64,000 nt of DNA from 58-81 sp012729145 (GTDB lineage Bacteria; Synergistota; Synergistia; Synergistales; Thermovirgaceae), in the NCBI GenBank assembly GCA_040770625.1, contig JAXGIW010000005.1, positions 1 through 64,000 of the forward strand, written 5' to 3'. Shown here in pieces: positions 44,243 through 52,280 of the stretch. Position numbers and translations under genes: made by a program. The notes beneath the pieces are model-generated. The model ran no database searches, had not been told where the DNA came from, and was given only the letters and a program-made list of their open reading frames with translations. Positions within the stretch are counted from its first letter, which is position 1. The number at the start of each line of letters is the position of its first letter.

Positions 44243-44593
44243 TCAGCCCGACAGGACCTGAAGTATCTGCCTGATCTGAAGATAGGCGATCAGGTATTCG
44301 CAGGCGACCCTCCAGATGATCTCCAGGGCAACAAGGGATAGAAAAAAGATGAGCCAGAGAGCAGCTCTCTCCCCTGTCTTTTCAGCCAGAAGGGACAAGA
44401 GGCCCTCAATCCGGGGGCAGCGCGCACGGCCCCTTTGAAGTACCAGCCAGAGGAAAAGAGGCACCAGGAAGGCTCCCGCAAAGTAGAGGACCTTTATCAC
44501 TGTCGTGCCGATGAAAAGGTCAAAATTGAGAAAACCGGTAAGATAGTTCAAGCAGGTCATTCTCCTTGTCAAGAGGTGGTGATCCCTGTCCAT
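44243..44593 (-). CDS. Small membrane protein, DUF4282-like
   Basis: A small protein of about 105-116 residues with two or three hydrophobic helices (FLNFDLFIGTTVIKVLYFAG, FLVPLFLWLVL and ALWLIFFLSLVALEIIWRVACEYLIAYL). The F..F...TTVIKVLY motif and the tail helix ending in a polar YLIAYLQIRQILQV segment recall the DUF4282 family of unknown function. The start is uncertain: ATG 44593 has no ribosome binding site, and ATG 44560 has AGGAG too close. It lies 41 nt upstream of the P-type ATPase gene on the same strand, so the two may be cotranscribed. Confidence 0.6.
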   Translation of the reverse strand: MDRDHHLLTRRMTCLNYLTGFLNFDLFIGTTVIKVLYFAGAFLVPLFLWLVLQRGRARCPRIEGLLSLLAEKTGERAALWLIFFLSLVALEIIWRVACEYLIAYLQIRQILQVLSG

Positions 44594-44744
44594 TCTATCC
44601 CAATCCCGGTCTTAACTGTGGGAAGGGGAGGACCCCCGGGAACCCTGAAAGGCACAATGAGGAGCGCTGCCCTGACCGGGTTCCCGAAAGTGGTGATATA
44701 GTTTTAAAAAAGATATGCTTCTGACAGAGCAGGGAGGTCCTGAT

Positions 44745-45311
44745 ATGTTCGAAATAAGGTGGCATGGACGTGGAGGCCAGGGGTGTTTCACTGTGGCGAG
44801 ACTCCTGGGGATGGCGGCTTCTGTCCATGAAGGAAAGTACTCTCTGGCATTCCCTTCTTTCGGACCCGAGAGAAGAGGAGCCCCGGTCCTTGGTTTCACC
44901 AGGATCAGCGTAACACCCATAACTGACCGTAGCATGGTCGATCAATGCGACTATGTCGTGATCCTTGACGAAACTCTGGTGGGGCCATCTTCCCTGGCCG
45001 GCATCAGGGACGGAGGGGTTCTTGTCATCAATACCAAGGTTCCCGAAAGTTATGTCCCAATGACAAACAGGCTTATAGTGGGTATTGATGCCACGAGCAT
45101 CGCCATGGATGTCCTGGGGAGGCCGATAACCAACACGGCCATGCTGGGTGCCCTTGTCGCAGTCTCCGGGGTGGTGTCGCTGTCATCGGTCCAGAAGGCC
45201 CTGAGGCAGAGCATGGACCCGTCGATGGCGGAAAAGAACTGCACACTGGTGGCGAAGGCCTACGAACTCAAGAAGGAGGATCGCTTCCATGGAAAGACCA
45301 CTGGTAGTTAA
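44745..45311 (+). CDS. 2-oxoacid:ferredoxin oxidoreductase, gamma subunit
   Basis: The gamma subunit (188 residues) of a four-chain 2-oxoacid:ferredoxin oxidoreductase. It begins MFEIRWHGRGGQGCFTVARLLG, the hallmark of this subunit, with FPSFGPERRGAPV near 35-47. It helps assemble the ThDP enzyme that oxidises pyruvate or a branched-chain 2-oxoacid to acyl-CoA, CO2 and reduced ferredoxin. The ATG at 44745 follows GGGAGG at 7 nt; an earlier ATG at 44715 is unlikely. Gene order gamma-delta-alpha-beta, with overlaps, is the ancestral arrangement seen in thermophilic and fermentative anaerobes. Confidence 0.93.
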   Translation: MFEIRWHGRGGQGCFTVARLLGMAASVHEGKYSLAFPSFGPERRGAPVLGFTRISVTPITDRSMVDQCDYVVILDETLVGPSSLAGIRDGGVLVINTKVPESYVPMTNRLIVGIDATSIAMDVLGRPITNTAMLGALVAVSGVVSLSSVQKALRQSMDPSMAEKNCTLVAKAYELKKEDRFHGKTTGS

Positions 45312-45600
45312 GTTCAAAAGACCTGACAGTATCAGGGACTACCCCTGCGGAGCCTTCAGGGTGGGTACCCTTGTTCAGGAGAATTCCGGCTGGAGGGTGT
45401 TCAGACCGGTAATTGACACGGGAAAGTGCATAAAATGCCTCCGTTGCTTTCTGGTCTGCCCCGATGGTGTCATTGACAAGTCTGGAGAGGACCTGGAGAT
45501 CGACTATCGCTTCTGCAAGGGCTGCGGTGTGTGTGCCTATGAATGCAAGGTGGGGGCGATAGTTATGATGCGGGAAGGCGATGATGGGAATGCCCGGTAG
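45289..45600 (+). CDS. 2-oxoacid:ferredoxin oxidoreductase, delta (ferredoxin) subunit
   Basis: The 103-residue ferredoxin-like delta subunit with two [4Fe-4S] cluster motifs, CIKCLRCFLVCPDG (about 46-59) and CKGCGVCAYECKVGAI (about 76-91). It carries electrons from the ThDP centre to free ferredoxin. It starts within the end of the gamma gene (23-bp overlap, preceded by AAGAAGGAGG) and its end overlaps the alpha gene by 20 bp, so translation of all subunits is coupled. Confidence 0.95.
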   Translation: MERPLVVKFKRPDSIRDYPCGAFRVGTLVQENSGWRVFRPVIDTGKCIKCLRCFLVCPDGVIDKSGEDLEIDYRFCKGCGVCAYECKVGAIVMMREGDDGNAR

Positions 45601-46768
45601 AAAAGTGTTCATATCCGGCGACGAAGCCGTTGCTGAAGCTGTCCGCCTTGCCAGACCGAATGTTATCTCGGCCTATCCAATTACACCCCAGACAGTGACG
45701 GTGGAGAGGATCTCGGAATTTGTAGAGGATGGCTCCCTCAAGGCCGAGTACCTTCACGTCGAATCGGAGCACAGCGCCATGTCGGCAGCTCTTGGAGCTG
45801 CCGCGGTCGGCGCAAGGACCTTCACCGCCACGTCATCCCAGGGACTTCTCTACATGGCGGAGACCCTTCCCTATGTAAGCGGCGCCCGATTCCCCATAGT
45901 CATGATGAACGCGAACAGGACCCTGGCGACCCCATGGGCTCTTCTCTCGGATCACAGGGATTCCCTCTCGCAGCTGGACAGCGGCTGGATACAGGTCTAC
46001 TGCGAGAATGCCCAGGAGGCCATGGATATGATCATTCAGGCCTACCGCATCGCTGAAGATCCAAGGGTCATGACACCTTTCATGGTGAACCTTGACGGCT
46101 TTATCCTTACCCATACCTACGAGATGGTCGATCTTCCGGCCCAGGAGAACGTGGACAGATTCCTTCCCCCCTACAGGACTGCCAACAGGATGGACCTGGA
46201 TGATCCCAAGACGGTATGTTATGCCGCACTGGATGACTACATGGAGTTCCATCTAAAGCAGGAACTGGACATGCGGAAGGTGCCAGGAGTCATCGAGGAA
46301 GTGGAGCTGGAGTTCAAAGGAATATTCGGCAGATCCTACGGAGGCCTGGTGGAGAAGTACTGCTGCGAAGATGCCGAAGCGGTCCTGATGACCCTGGGGA
46401 GTGTCACTGGTACCGCCAGGGCAGTGGTGGATGCGATGAGGATGGAGGGGAAGATGGTTGGTCTTGCGAAGATCCGTTTCATGCGTCCCTTCCCAGCTGC
46501 TGAAATTGCCGGTATCGCAGGCAATACCAAGGCCATGGGGATCCTTGATCGTGACCTTTCAGTTGGATACGAAGGTATAGTTTTTACGAACGCAAGGTCG
46601 GCCGTCTGTGAAATCGAAAGTCCCCCGAGGATGATCAACTTCATCGGAGGTTTGGGCGGCAGGAACATCTCCAAGGAAGACATGAGACAGATATTCGATC
46701 AACTGATGCAGGCGGCCCGGGGAGAACAGGGAGAGAGGGTCCGTTTCGTGAACGCGAGGTGTGAGTGA
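45581..46768 (+). CDS. 2-oxoacid:ferredoxin oxidoreductase, alpha subunit
   Basis: The alpha subunit of 395 residues: the pyrimidine-binding ThDP domain I (VISAYPITPQTVTVERISE near 27-45 and VESEHSAMSAALGAAAVGARTFTATSS near 60-86) and the C-terminal domain II (AEAVLMTLGSVTGTAR near 264-279). The YPITPQT motif is typical of pyruvate and 2-oxoisovalerate enzymes. Three in-frame ATGs lie at 45581, 45584 and 45590; GGGAAGG just upstream leaves the choice open. Substrate preference (pyruvate or branched-chain) cannot be settled by eye. Confidence 0.94.
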   Translation: MMGMPGRKVFISGDEAVAEAVRLARPNVISAYPITPQTVTVERISEFVEDGSLKAEYLHVESEHSAMSAALGAAAVGARTFTATSSQGLLYMAETLPYVSGARFPIVMMNANRTLATPWALLSDHRDSLSQLDSGWIQVYCENAQEAMDMIIQAYRIAEDPRVMTPFMVNLDGFILTHTYEMVDLPAQENVDRFLPPYRTANRMDLDDPKTVCYAALDDYMEFHLKQELDMRKVPGVIEEVELEFKGIFGRSYGGLVEKYCCEDAEAVLMTLGSVTGTARAVVDAMRMEGKMVGLAKIRFMRPFPAAEIAGIAGNTKAMGILDRDLSVGYEGIVFTNARSAVCEIESPPRMINFIGGLGGRNISKEDMRQIFDQLMQAARGEQGERVRFVNARCE

Positions 46769-46769
46769 T

Positions 46770-47672
46770 ATGGACGAGAAAATGGTTACTAACGCCGGGG
46801 ATCTGACCAACACCGAATTCTTTTACGGTCACAGGGCATGTGCGGGCTGCGGCGGCAGCCTTGCCCTTCGCCTTGCCATGAAGGTCCTGGGGCCAAGGAT
46901 CTTCGTTGCCATCCCTGCCAACTGCATGTCGGCCACCAGCTTCCTCTATCCCCAGGTCTCTTTCTCTGTCAACGCAATGATCAGTCCATTCCCTGCGACA
47001 GGAGCCGTGCTCTCCGGCATAGAGGCCGGAGCGCGGGCCCTTGGGATCAGGGATCACCATGTTGTAGGCTTCGCCGGTGACGGAGGGACGGCCGACATAG
47101 GGATCCAGGCTCTTTCCGGTGCTATTGACCGCGGCGACAGGATCATCTACGTCTGTTACGACAATGAAGCCTACATGAACACGGGGATCCAGAAGAGCGG
47201 TCTCACTCCCTATGGTTCCAGGACGACTACCACGCCCGCCGGGAAGAACATTCCCGGGGCCGTGGGAAGGAAAAAGGATATGTTCGGGATAGTCGCCGCT
47301 CACGGGATCAAGTACGCTGCAACTGCGAGTATCGGTTACCCCGAGGATTACCTCAGGAAGATCAGCAAGGCTGCCATGTGCAAGACCACTTCCTACATCC
47401 ATGTTCTTGCGCCCTGTTCCACAGGCTGGGGATTTCCCGCTGAAGAGACCGTCGATATTGGCAGGGAGGCTGTCGACTGCGGCCTTTGGTATCTGGCGGA
47501 GTATGAGAAGGGCGATTTCATCCTGAACAGGAAACCGAAGGAGTTCTCATCGATATCAGAATACCTGAAAAGACAGGCAAGGTTCAGACACCTCGGAGAA
47601 AAAGAGATCGAGGAGATAACCGTGGGCAGGGATGAAAAGTGGAAGAAGATCATGAAGAACTGGAGGGTCTGA
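46770..47672 (+). CDS. 2-oxoacid:ferredoxin oxidoreductase, beta subunit
   Basis: The beta subunit of 300 residues that binds the ThDP diphosphate and magnesium: HRACAGCGGSLALRLAM near 21-37 (cluster and ThDP contacts, CAGCGG), GDGGTADIGIQALSGA near 106-121 and YDNEAYMNTGIQKSG near 130-144. The latter matches the pyruvate-type YDNEAYMNTG motif, which mildly favours pyruvate as substrate. I chose the ATG at 46770, 10 nt after GAGG, over a GTG at 46761 that is too close to it. It starts 1 nt after the alpha stop and ends the operon. Confidence 0.94.
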   Translation: MDEKMVTNAGDLTNTEFFYGHRACAGCGGSLALRLAMKVLGPRIFVAIPANCMSATSFLYPQVSFSVNAMISPFPATGAVLSGIEAGARALGIRDHHVVGFAGDGGTADIGIQALSGAIDRGDRIIYVCYDNEAYMNTGIQKSGLTPYGSRTTTTPAGKNIPGAVGRKKDMFGIVAAHGIKYAATASIGYPEDYLRKISKAAMCKTTSYIHVLAPCSTGWGFPAEETVDIGREAVDCGLWYLAEYEKGDFILNRKPKEFSSISEYLKRQARFRHLGEKEIEEITVGRDEKWKKIMKNWRV

Positions 47673-47745
47673 AGAACCTGGAAGACCGCAAGTGATCCTT
47701 TACCCCTTCAGATGCCTGGTCCTTTCACCTTTTCTGCGGGAACAG

Positions 47746-47822
47746 GGATCCATTTAGCACAAGAGGGAGCGTCCAGCGCCGATAACCAGCTTCCCATGAC
47801 CAGACGCTCCCTGCATGGATCC
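47746..47822. repeat. Nested inverted repeat, possible RNA structure
   Basis: Two pairs of arms are nested: GGATCCAT (47746-47753) with ATGGATCC (47815-47822), and GGGAGCGTC (47765-47773) with GACGCTCCC (47803-47811). They lie 74 nt after the oxidoreductase operon in a gene-free stretch of about 318 nt (47673-47990). No T tract follows. It could be a terminator relic, a small RNA or a repeat remnant. The rest of the stretch shows nothing I recognise. Confidence 0.5.
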
Positions 47823-47990
47823 GGCGTGACTGATTAAAATCTGAAACGACCAGACAGTTATGATCACAGTTATCATTCCATAAAAGAAACGCCCGAATAG
47901 AAAAGTCGAGAGCATCCCCTTCCCTGACCGGTATTGACATTCAAAGACAAAATGGTGAAAATGAAGAAAAATTTTCACCAGGAGCCTCCT

Positions 47991-48878
47991 TTGAATAAAA
48001 ATAAACATCACTCTGTTCTTGAAAGGATCACCCGGTTTTCGAACTCCCTGGGCGGACAGCAGAGGGCTCTCGCCCGTTTCATCCTTCAGAATCCCGAAAC
48101 AGCGGCTTTCATGAACTCCGTACAACTTTCGGAAGCGGCCAAAGTAAGCAACCCGACTGTGACAAGGCTTGCTATCAAACTGGGATTCAAGGGTTTCCCT
48201 GAGTTCCAGGAGGCCCTCCAGGAGACTGTCCGGGCACAGATCCGTTCCATAAGACGATTCATGGAGGATCCCGGGGTAGAAGAGGAACCCCTCTTCCAGA
48301 GAGTGCTCTCTCTTGAGTTCCATGTCCTTGGTGAGATGAAAAGACGCCTGAAGGAGGAGACCCTCCAGAGGGCGGTAGACCTGATATCAGAGAAACGCAG
48401 GATCTTCATTGTTGGTTTCCTTGCCAATATCTGCCACGCCGAGTACATGGCCTACTTCCTGGGGACCCTCAGGGAAGGGGTTCACCTGCTGACGCGGGCC
48501 GGTGACAACCTCTTCGGGCATCTTCAGAACACCGGTCCCGAGGATCTGGCAATAATATACAGTTTTCCCCGTTATCCCTCGTCGACGCAGAAGCTTGCCT
48601 TATACCTCAGATCCAAGGACGTACCGATAATCGGGGTGAGCGACACGGTTCTTTCTCCATTGGCTTCATGTTCGGACATTCTTCTTGAAGCTCCCATGAA
48701 ATTCCTCTCCTTCATCGACCCCTGCGCCGGAGCCTTCGCTCTCAACCACTGCCTTCTTACGGCCTTCTACTTCAGGTACCCGGAAAAGATGCGTGAGGCT
48801 CTACGAATGTTCGAGGAATACTCCCACAGACAGAACCTGTTCCTGATGGAAGATATCGACATCGTCGATCTCGTATAA
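47991..48878 (+). CDS. RpiR/MurR-family transcriptional regulator
   Basis: An RpiR-type regulator of about 295 residues. The N-terminal helix-turn-helix (about 8-80) reads SVLERITRFSNSLGGQQRALARFIL...VQLSEAAKVSNPTVTRLAIKLGFKGFPEFQEAL. The C-terminal SIS domain (about 115-260) normally senses a phosphosugar: RRIFIVGFLANICHAEYMAYFLG, LAIIYSFPRYPSSTQKLA. I chose the TTG at 47991, with AGGAG 7 nt upstream; earlier in-frame ATGs (47952, 47961) lack one. Together with the ornithine-cyclodeaminase-like gene 27 nt downstream it suggests regulation of amino acid rather than sugar breakdown, as known for some RpiR members. Confidence 0.87.
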   Translation: MNKNKHHSVLERITRFSNSLGGQQRALARFILQNPETAAFMNSVQLSEAAKVSNPTVTRLAIKLGFKGFPEFQEALQETVRAQIRSIRRFMEDPGVEEEPLFQRVLSLEFHVLGEMKRRLKEETLQRAVDLISEKRRIFIVGFLANICHAEYMAYFLGTLREGVHLLTRAGDNLFGHLQNTGPEDLAIIYSFPRYPSSTQKLALYLRSKDVPIIGVSDTVLSPLASCSDILLEAPMKFLSFIDPCAGAFALNHCLLTAFYFRYPEKMREALRMFEEYSHRQNLFLMEDIDIVDLV

Positions 48879-48905
48879 AACCCAATGTCAGGAGGCGTGA
48901 TCTGA

Positions 48906-49889
48906 ATGGAAGTTATGCTCATCTCCCAGAAAGAGATCGAATCGCTTCGTATCCCTGTGACCGAGGTCATGGACGTTGTAGAGAAGGGGTTTGCCCTGAA
49001 AGGGGAAGAGAAGATGGAGATGCCGGCCAAAGTAGGTATCCATCCCCGAAAGGACTGCTTTATCCACGCCATGCCCTGCTATGCGGGGGGCAGCGCAGAC
49101 GTTGCGGGCATTAAGTGGGTCTCCGGATATCCTATCAATCAGGCCAAGGGACTTCCCTACATCACCGGGATCATGTGCCTCAACGATCCCGATACCGGTT
49201 TTGTCAAGGTCTTGATGGATGCCAACTGGATAACTGCCTGGAGGACAGGGGCCGCAACCGGGGTTTGCGCAAGGCACATGGCCGACCCCGATTCAGAGGT
49301 GTTGGCCGTGGTCGGGCTTGGGGTTCAGGGCAGGACCAACACCGTAGCGCTTGCCTCGGCCCTGCCCAAACTCAAGAAGGTTAAGATCTACGACAAGTTC
49401 GCCCACCAGGTCTCCCGTTTCAGGGACCTTGTAAAAGGTGACCTGAAAGATATGGAGACGATCCCCTGCGAGACGGTGGAGGAGACCGTAAGGGATGCTG
49501 ATGTAGTGGTCACCTGTACACCCATCGTGGCTGATCCCCAGAGGTTCGTCAGGGTCGACTGGCTCAAGGAAAACATGCTTGCTGTAGCCGTAGACTATGA
49601 TTCTGCCTTCGAAGCAGAGGTGATGACCGGTGCCTCCGCCTTCGTATGCGACGATCTTAACCAGTACCTGTGGACCCAGGAACATGGCCTCTACTTCCAG
49701 AATGGTTACCCTTCAGAGAAACAGATCCTGGGAGACATGGGGCACATCTGTGCCGGAAAGAAGAAGGTGGAGCTGAAGGGCCGGCGCGGAGCGGTCCTTA
49801 TGGGGATCGCCAGCCACGACGTGTTGACGGCAAATCTCATCCAGGAAAAGGCCATTGCAAAAGGCCTGGGCAAGATAGTAGATATATAA
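48906..49889 (+). CDS. Ornithine cyclodeaminase / mu-crystallin family protein
   Basis: An NAD(P)-dependent enzyme of 327 residues in the ornithine cyclodeaminase family, whose members cyclise ornithine to proline or reduce or oxidise cyclic and linear amino acids. Marks are AGIKWVSGYPINQAKGLPYITGI near 62-84, ITAWRTGAATGVCARHMA near 109-126 and the Rossmann loop VVGLGVQGRTNTVALAS near 136-152. AGGAGG lies upstream of the ATG. It follows the RpiR gene closely and is probably controlled by it. The exact substrate cannot be told. A hairpin follows the stop. Confidence 0.9.
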   Translation: MEVMLISQKEIESLRIPVTEVMDVVEKGFALKGEEKMEMPAKVGIHPRKDCFIHAMPCYAGGSADVAGIKWVSGYPINQAKGLPYITGIMCLNDPDTGFVKVLMDANWITAWRTGAATGVCARHMADPDSEVLAVVGLGVQGRTNTVALASALPKLKKVKIYDKFAHQVSRFRDLVKGDLKDMETIPCETVEETVRDADVVVTCTPIVADPQRFVRVDWLKENMLAVAVDYDSAFEAEVMTGASAFVCDDLNQYLWTQEHGLYFQNGYPSEKQILGDMGHICAGKKKVELKGRRGAVLMGIASHDVLTANLIQEKAIAKGLGKIVDI

Positions 49890-49904
49890 GGGCACTTTAA
49901 AAGG

Positions 49905-49937
49905 ACCAGGGGACGGCCCGAGAGCCGCCCCCTGGTC
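49905..49937. terminator. Hairpin between convergent genes
   Basis: GACCAGGGG plus GGC (49905-49918) pairs with GCC plus CCCCTGGTC (49925-49937) with small mismatches. It lies after the ornithine-cyclodeaminase-like gene and before the convergent PilT-type gene end. It lacks a long T tract and may serve either strand. Confidence 0.55.
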
Positions 49938-49989
49938 ATCCTGTTCGAAAGTTACCAACAGTCTAGAGGCGCCAACAAGTTTACGCCTA

Positions 49990-51789
49990 CTAAACAGCTT
50001 CCAGAAACCTGTTGAGGTCTTTCACATCCGTAGCATTGCTCAGGGCCGTGTCGTAGGAGATCACTCTTTCCTTCACCAGGTGTGCCAGGTTCTGTTCAAA
50101 GCTGTACATCCCCTCGCTCTGGGTCGTTAATATGATGTTCCGGAGGTGTTGGGCCCCTCCGGAGCGGATCCGGTTGCGGACCGCATTGGTCCCCACGAGC
50201 ATTTCTGTCGCAAGGACCCTGCCACCGCCGCTTTTTGGCAGCAGTTTTTGACAGCATATCCCCAGGAGGGTGTTTGAGAGCTCGGCCTTGATCTGTTCCT
50301 GTTGTCCCGGGGGGAAGACATCCACGATCCGTTCGATCGAGCTGGAGGCGTCCCTGGTGTGAAGCGTCGCCAGGACCAGGTGGCCAGTCTCCGCGGCAGT
50401 AACCGCGAGGGATATGGTCTCCAGGTCCCTCATCTCTCCTATCATTATCACGTTCGGGTCCTGCCTGAGTACCTTGGTCAGGGCCTGAGCAAAAGTCTTA
50501 GAATCCTTTCCTATCTCCCTCTGGTTGATCAATGCCTTCTTGGAGTGGAAGACGTACTCTATGGGATCCTCCAGAGTGACAATGTGAACGTTCCTGTGCA
50601 GGTTGATCTCCTCGATCAGGGACGCCAGGGTAGTCGATTTGCCGCTCCCCGTCGGGCCCGTCACTATGATCAGCCCCGAGGTGCTCATTGCCAGTTTTCT
50701 AAGGGCCCATGGGATTCCCAGCTGTGAAGGGGCGGGGATGACCGATTTGATATGTCGGACGCTGAGTGAGGGGGCACCCATGGAGAGGAAGGCATCCATG
50801 CGGAACCTTTCACCCTTGTCAAGGGAATAGGCGAAATCTATCTCTCTCCCCTGGGAAAGCTCTTCGAAGAGCCCCTTTCCTAAAAGGATCCTGATAAAAG
50901 ATGAGATATCCTTTCCCTGCAGGGGTTTAATGTTGTCGGCCACGTAAAGCCTGAGGTCCTCCATCCGGAATATGGGAGGGAAACCCGACTTGAGGTGAAG
51001 ATCGCTGGCTTTCAGATCTATCATGTTCTGCAAGAACTTATCCCCGTCCAGCCTCGTGTAAACAGCCGTTACAGAAGGGAACCTTTCAAAGAGAGGCAGT
51101 TCGATGGGGCCTTCCGGTTCTTTCCCGGTCTCTTCCATGGCACCGTTGGTCCATTCCAGAATTCCGGGAGTGGTCTCGTTACCTTCTTCCACCTGCTCAC
51201 TCGACCAGGGGTAACTTGTTTCTTTATTGTCAAACGCTCCGGCTATGGGATCGAGGGGGCCATCCAGAAGTTCTTCCATCTCTCCCGAGGAGAGGTAGAA
51301 GACGAAGAGCAAGTGGTCTGCTTCACTCTTTCTGTTGACGGGGAATATGTCCACCCTTGTCTGGACCATAGTCCCGTTCTTCGCCTGGGTGATCAGTTTT
51401 TCGCTGAGCTGCTCTGCTGCCGGATCCCTTGTAAGGTTGCGAAGGATGCCTTCCGGTATATTCCAGAAGGCAGGGTCCCAGAATTGGTGGACTCTACCGG
51501 TACTGACCGACTCTTCATCCAGAACAAAGGTCTTGCGGGCATTTTCGCTGTAAGAAACTATCTGGCCGGTCTTGTCCGTGAGTACCAGGGGGAAGGGGCA
51601 TTCCGAAAGGAATGTACTCCTTTTCCCGACCGGCTTGAAAAGATCCGAAACCGGTCTGTCGACAGATCCCTCCTCTGGGTAAAGCGCCGAGTGGACCTCT
51701 TTAAGAATTTCCTCTCTAATTCCTGGTCCAATCCCGGTTGTGAGGCTCTCCGAAAGGCCGGAGTAGAAGAAACTCTCGTTTCCAGACAT
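49990..51789 (-). CDS. PAS-PilT fusion, type IV pilus retraction-type ATPase
   Basis: A 599-residue protein. Residues about 1-245 form an N-terminal region with a PAS-like sensor (FPLVLTDKTGQIVSYSENARKTFVLDEES...). Residues about 255-599 form a PilT ATPase: KASDLHLKSGFPPIFRM, Walker A GPTGSGKSTTL, Asp box LEDPIEYVF, Walker B VIMIGEMRD, His box TLHTRDASSSIERIVDVFP. A PilT core normally stands alone at about 350-370 residues, so the fusion is unusual and suggests that a ligand or redox signal controls pilus retraction. GGGGGAGG precedes the ATG. No pilin or other pilus genes are in the window. The second PilT copy lies upstream on the same strand. Confidence 0.88.
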   Translation of the reverse strand: MSGNESFFYSGLSESLTTGIGPGIREEILKEVHSALYPEEGSVDRPVSDLFKPVGKRSTFLSECPFPLVLTDKTGQIVSYSENARKTFVLDEESVSTGRVHQFWDPAFWNIPEGILRNLTRDPAAEQLSEKLITQAKNGTMVQTRVDIFPVNRKSEADHLLFVFYLSSGEMEELLDGPLDPIAGAFDNKETSYPWSSEQVEEGNETTPGILEWTNGAMEETGKEPEGPIELPLFERFPSVTAVYTRLDGDKFLQNMIDLKASDLHLKSGFPPIFRMEDLRLYVADNIKPLQGKDISSFIRILLGKGLFEELSQGREIDFAYSLDKGERFRMDAFLSMGAPSLSVRHIKSVIPAPSQLGIPWALRKLAMSTSGLIIVTGPTGSGKSTTLASLIEEINLHRNVHIVTLEDPIEYVFHSKKALINQREIGKDSKTFAQALTKVLRQDPNVIMIGEMRDLETISLAVTAAETGHLVLATLHTRDASSSIERIVDVFPPGQQEQIKAELSNTLLGICCQKLLPKSGGGRVLATEMLVGTNAVRNRIRSGGAQHLRNIILTTQSEGMYSFEQNLAHLVKERVISYDTALSNATDVKDLNRFLEAV

Positions 51790-52280
51790 GTTAGCCTCCC
51801 CCTTGGCCCGGATCTGGAAGAACAGCTCCCTTTAGACATCTCTAAAAGTTCAGTTAAAATTATAGACCAATGAAGAAAAAAACACCATGTCAAAATAACA
51901 CTTTGAAGTACTACCCTGTTGTCCCTTTCCCTGTTATCTTTCTTTTGTCCCGTAGCATCTTCTCTATCCCGCATTTGACGGATGTTTTGGGTGTGGGGTT
52001 CTTTCGGTTCAGAATGGATACGAATACTTTTCCTGGTTGGTTACGGTCGCAGCATTCAATAGCCAGGTTCAACCCCTCTGGATCATGTCAAAATGGCCTG
52101 ACCGCAGCCTTTTCGGTTATTTCAGGTTATATCCTGCAGGAACTTTCCCCGATTCGCAGGGATCTTCAGGGAGAGATCTGTCCCATGTAGTCTTTACGTG
52201 AATCTGACAGGACATGGTCCGAACTCCTGCTGACAGGGTATCAGACCCGGTAATCCTAGATCCCTGTCATGTCAGTTTCA
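51790..52280. other. 491-bp intergenic region between the two PilT-type genes
   Basis: On the minus strand a TATAAT (-10) box at 51859-51864 lies 70 nt upstream of the PAS-PilT start, with a poor -35, and is a likely promoter for that gene. Around 52207-52280 there are several TGACAGG and CCTGTCA words in both orientations, close to the end of the second PilT gene; they may form a weak stem. A 106-codon plus-strand frame at 51870-52190 has no ribosome binding site or recognisable domain. Nothing else is visible. Confidence 0.4.

Noticed and set aside
44715..44744. Earlier ATG for the oxidoreductase gamma subunit
   Set aside because: The GGGAGG site and the family start MFEIRWHGRGGQG both point to 44745.
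51870..52190. A 106-codon plus-strand frame between the PilT genes
   Set aside because: No ribosome binding site, no recognisable domain, and it reads against the likely promoter of the PAS-PilT gene.
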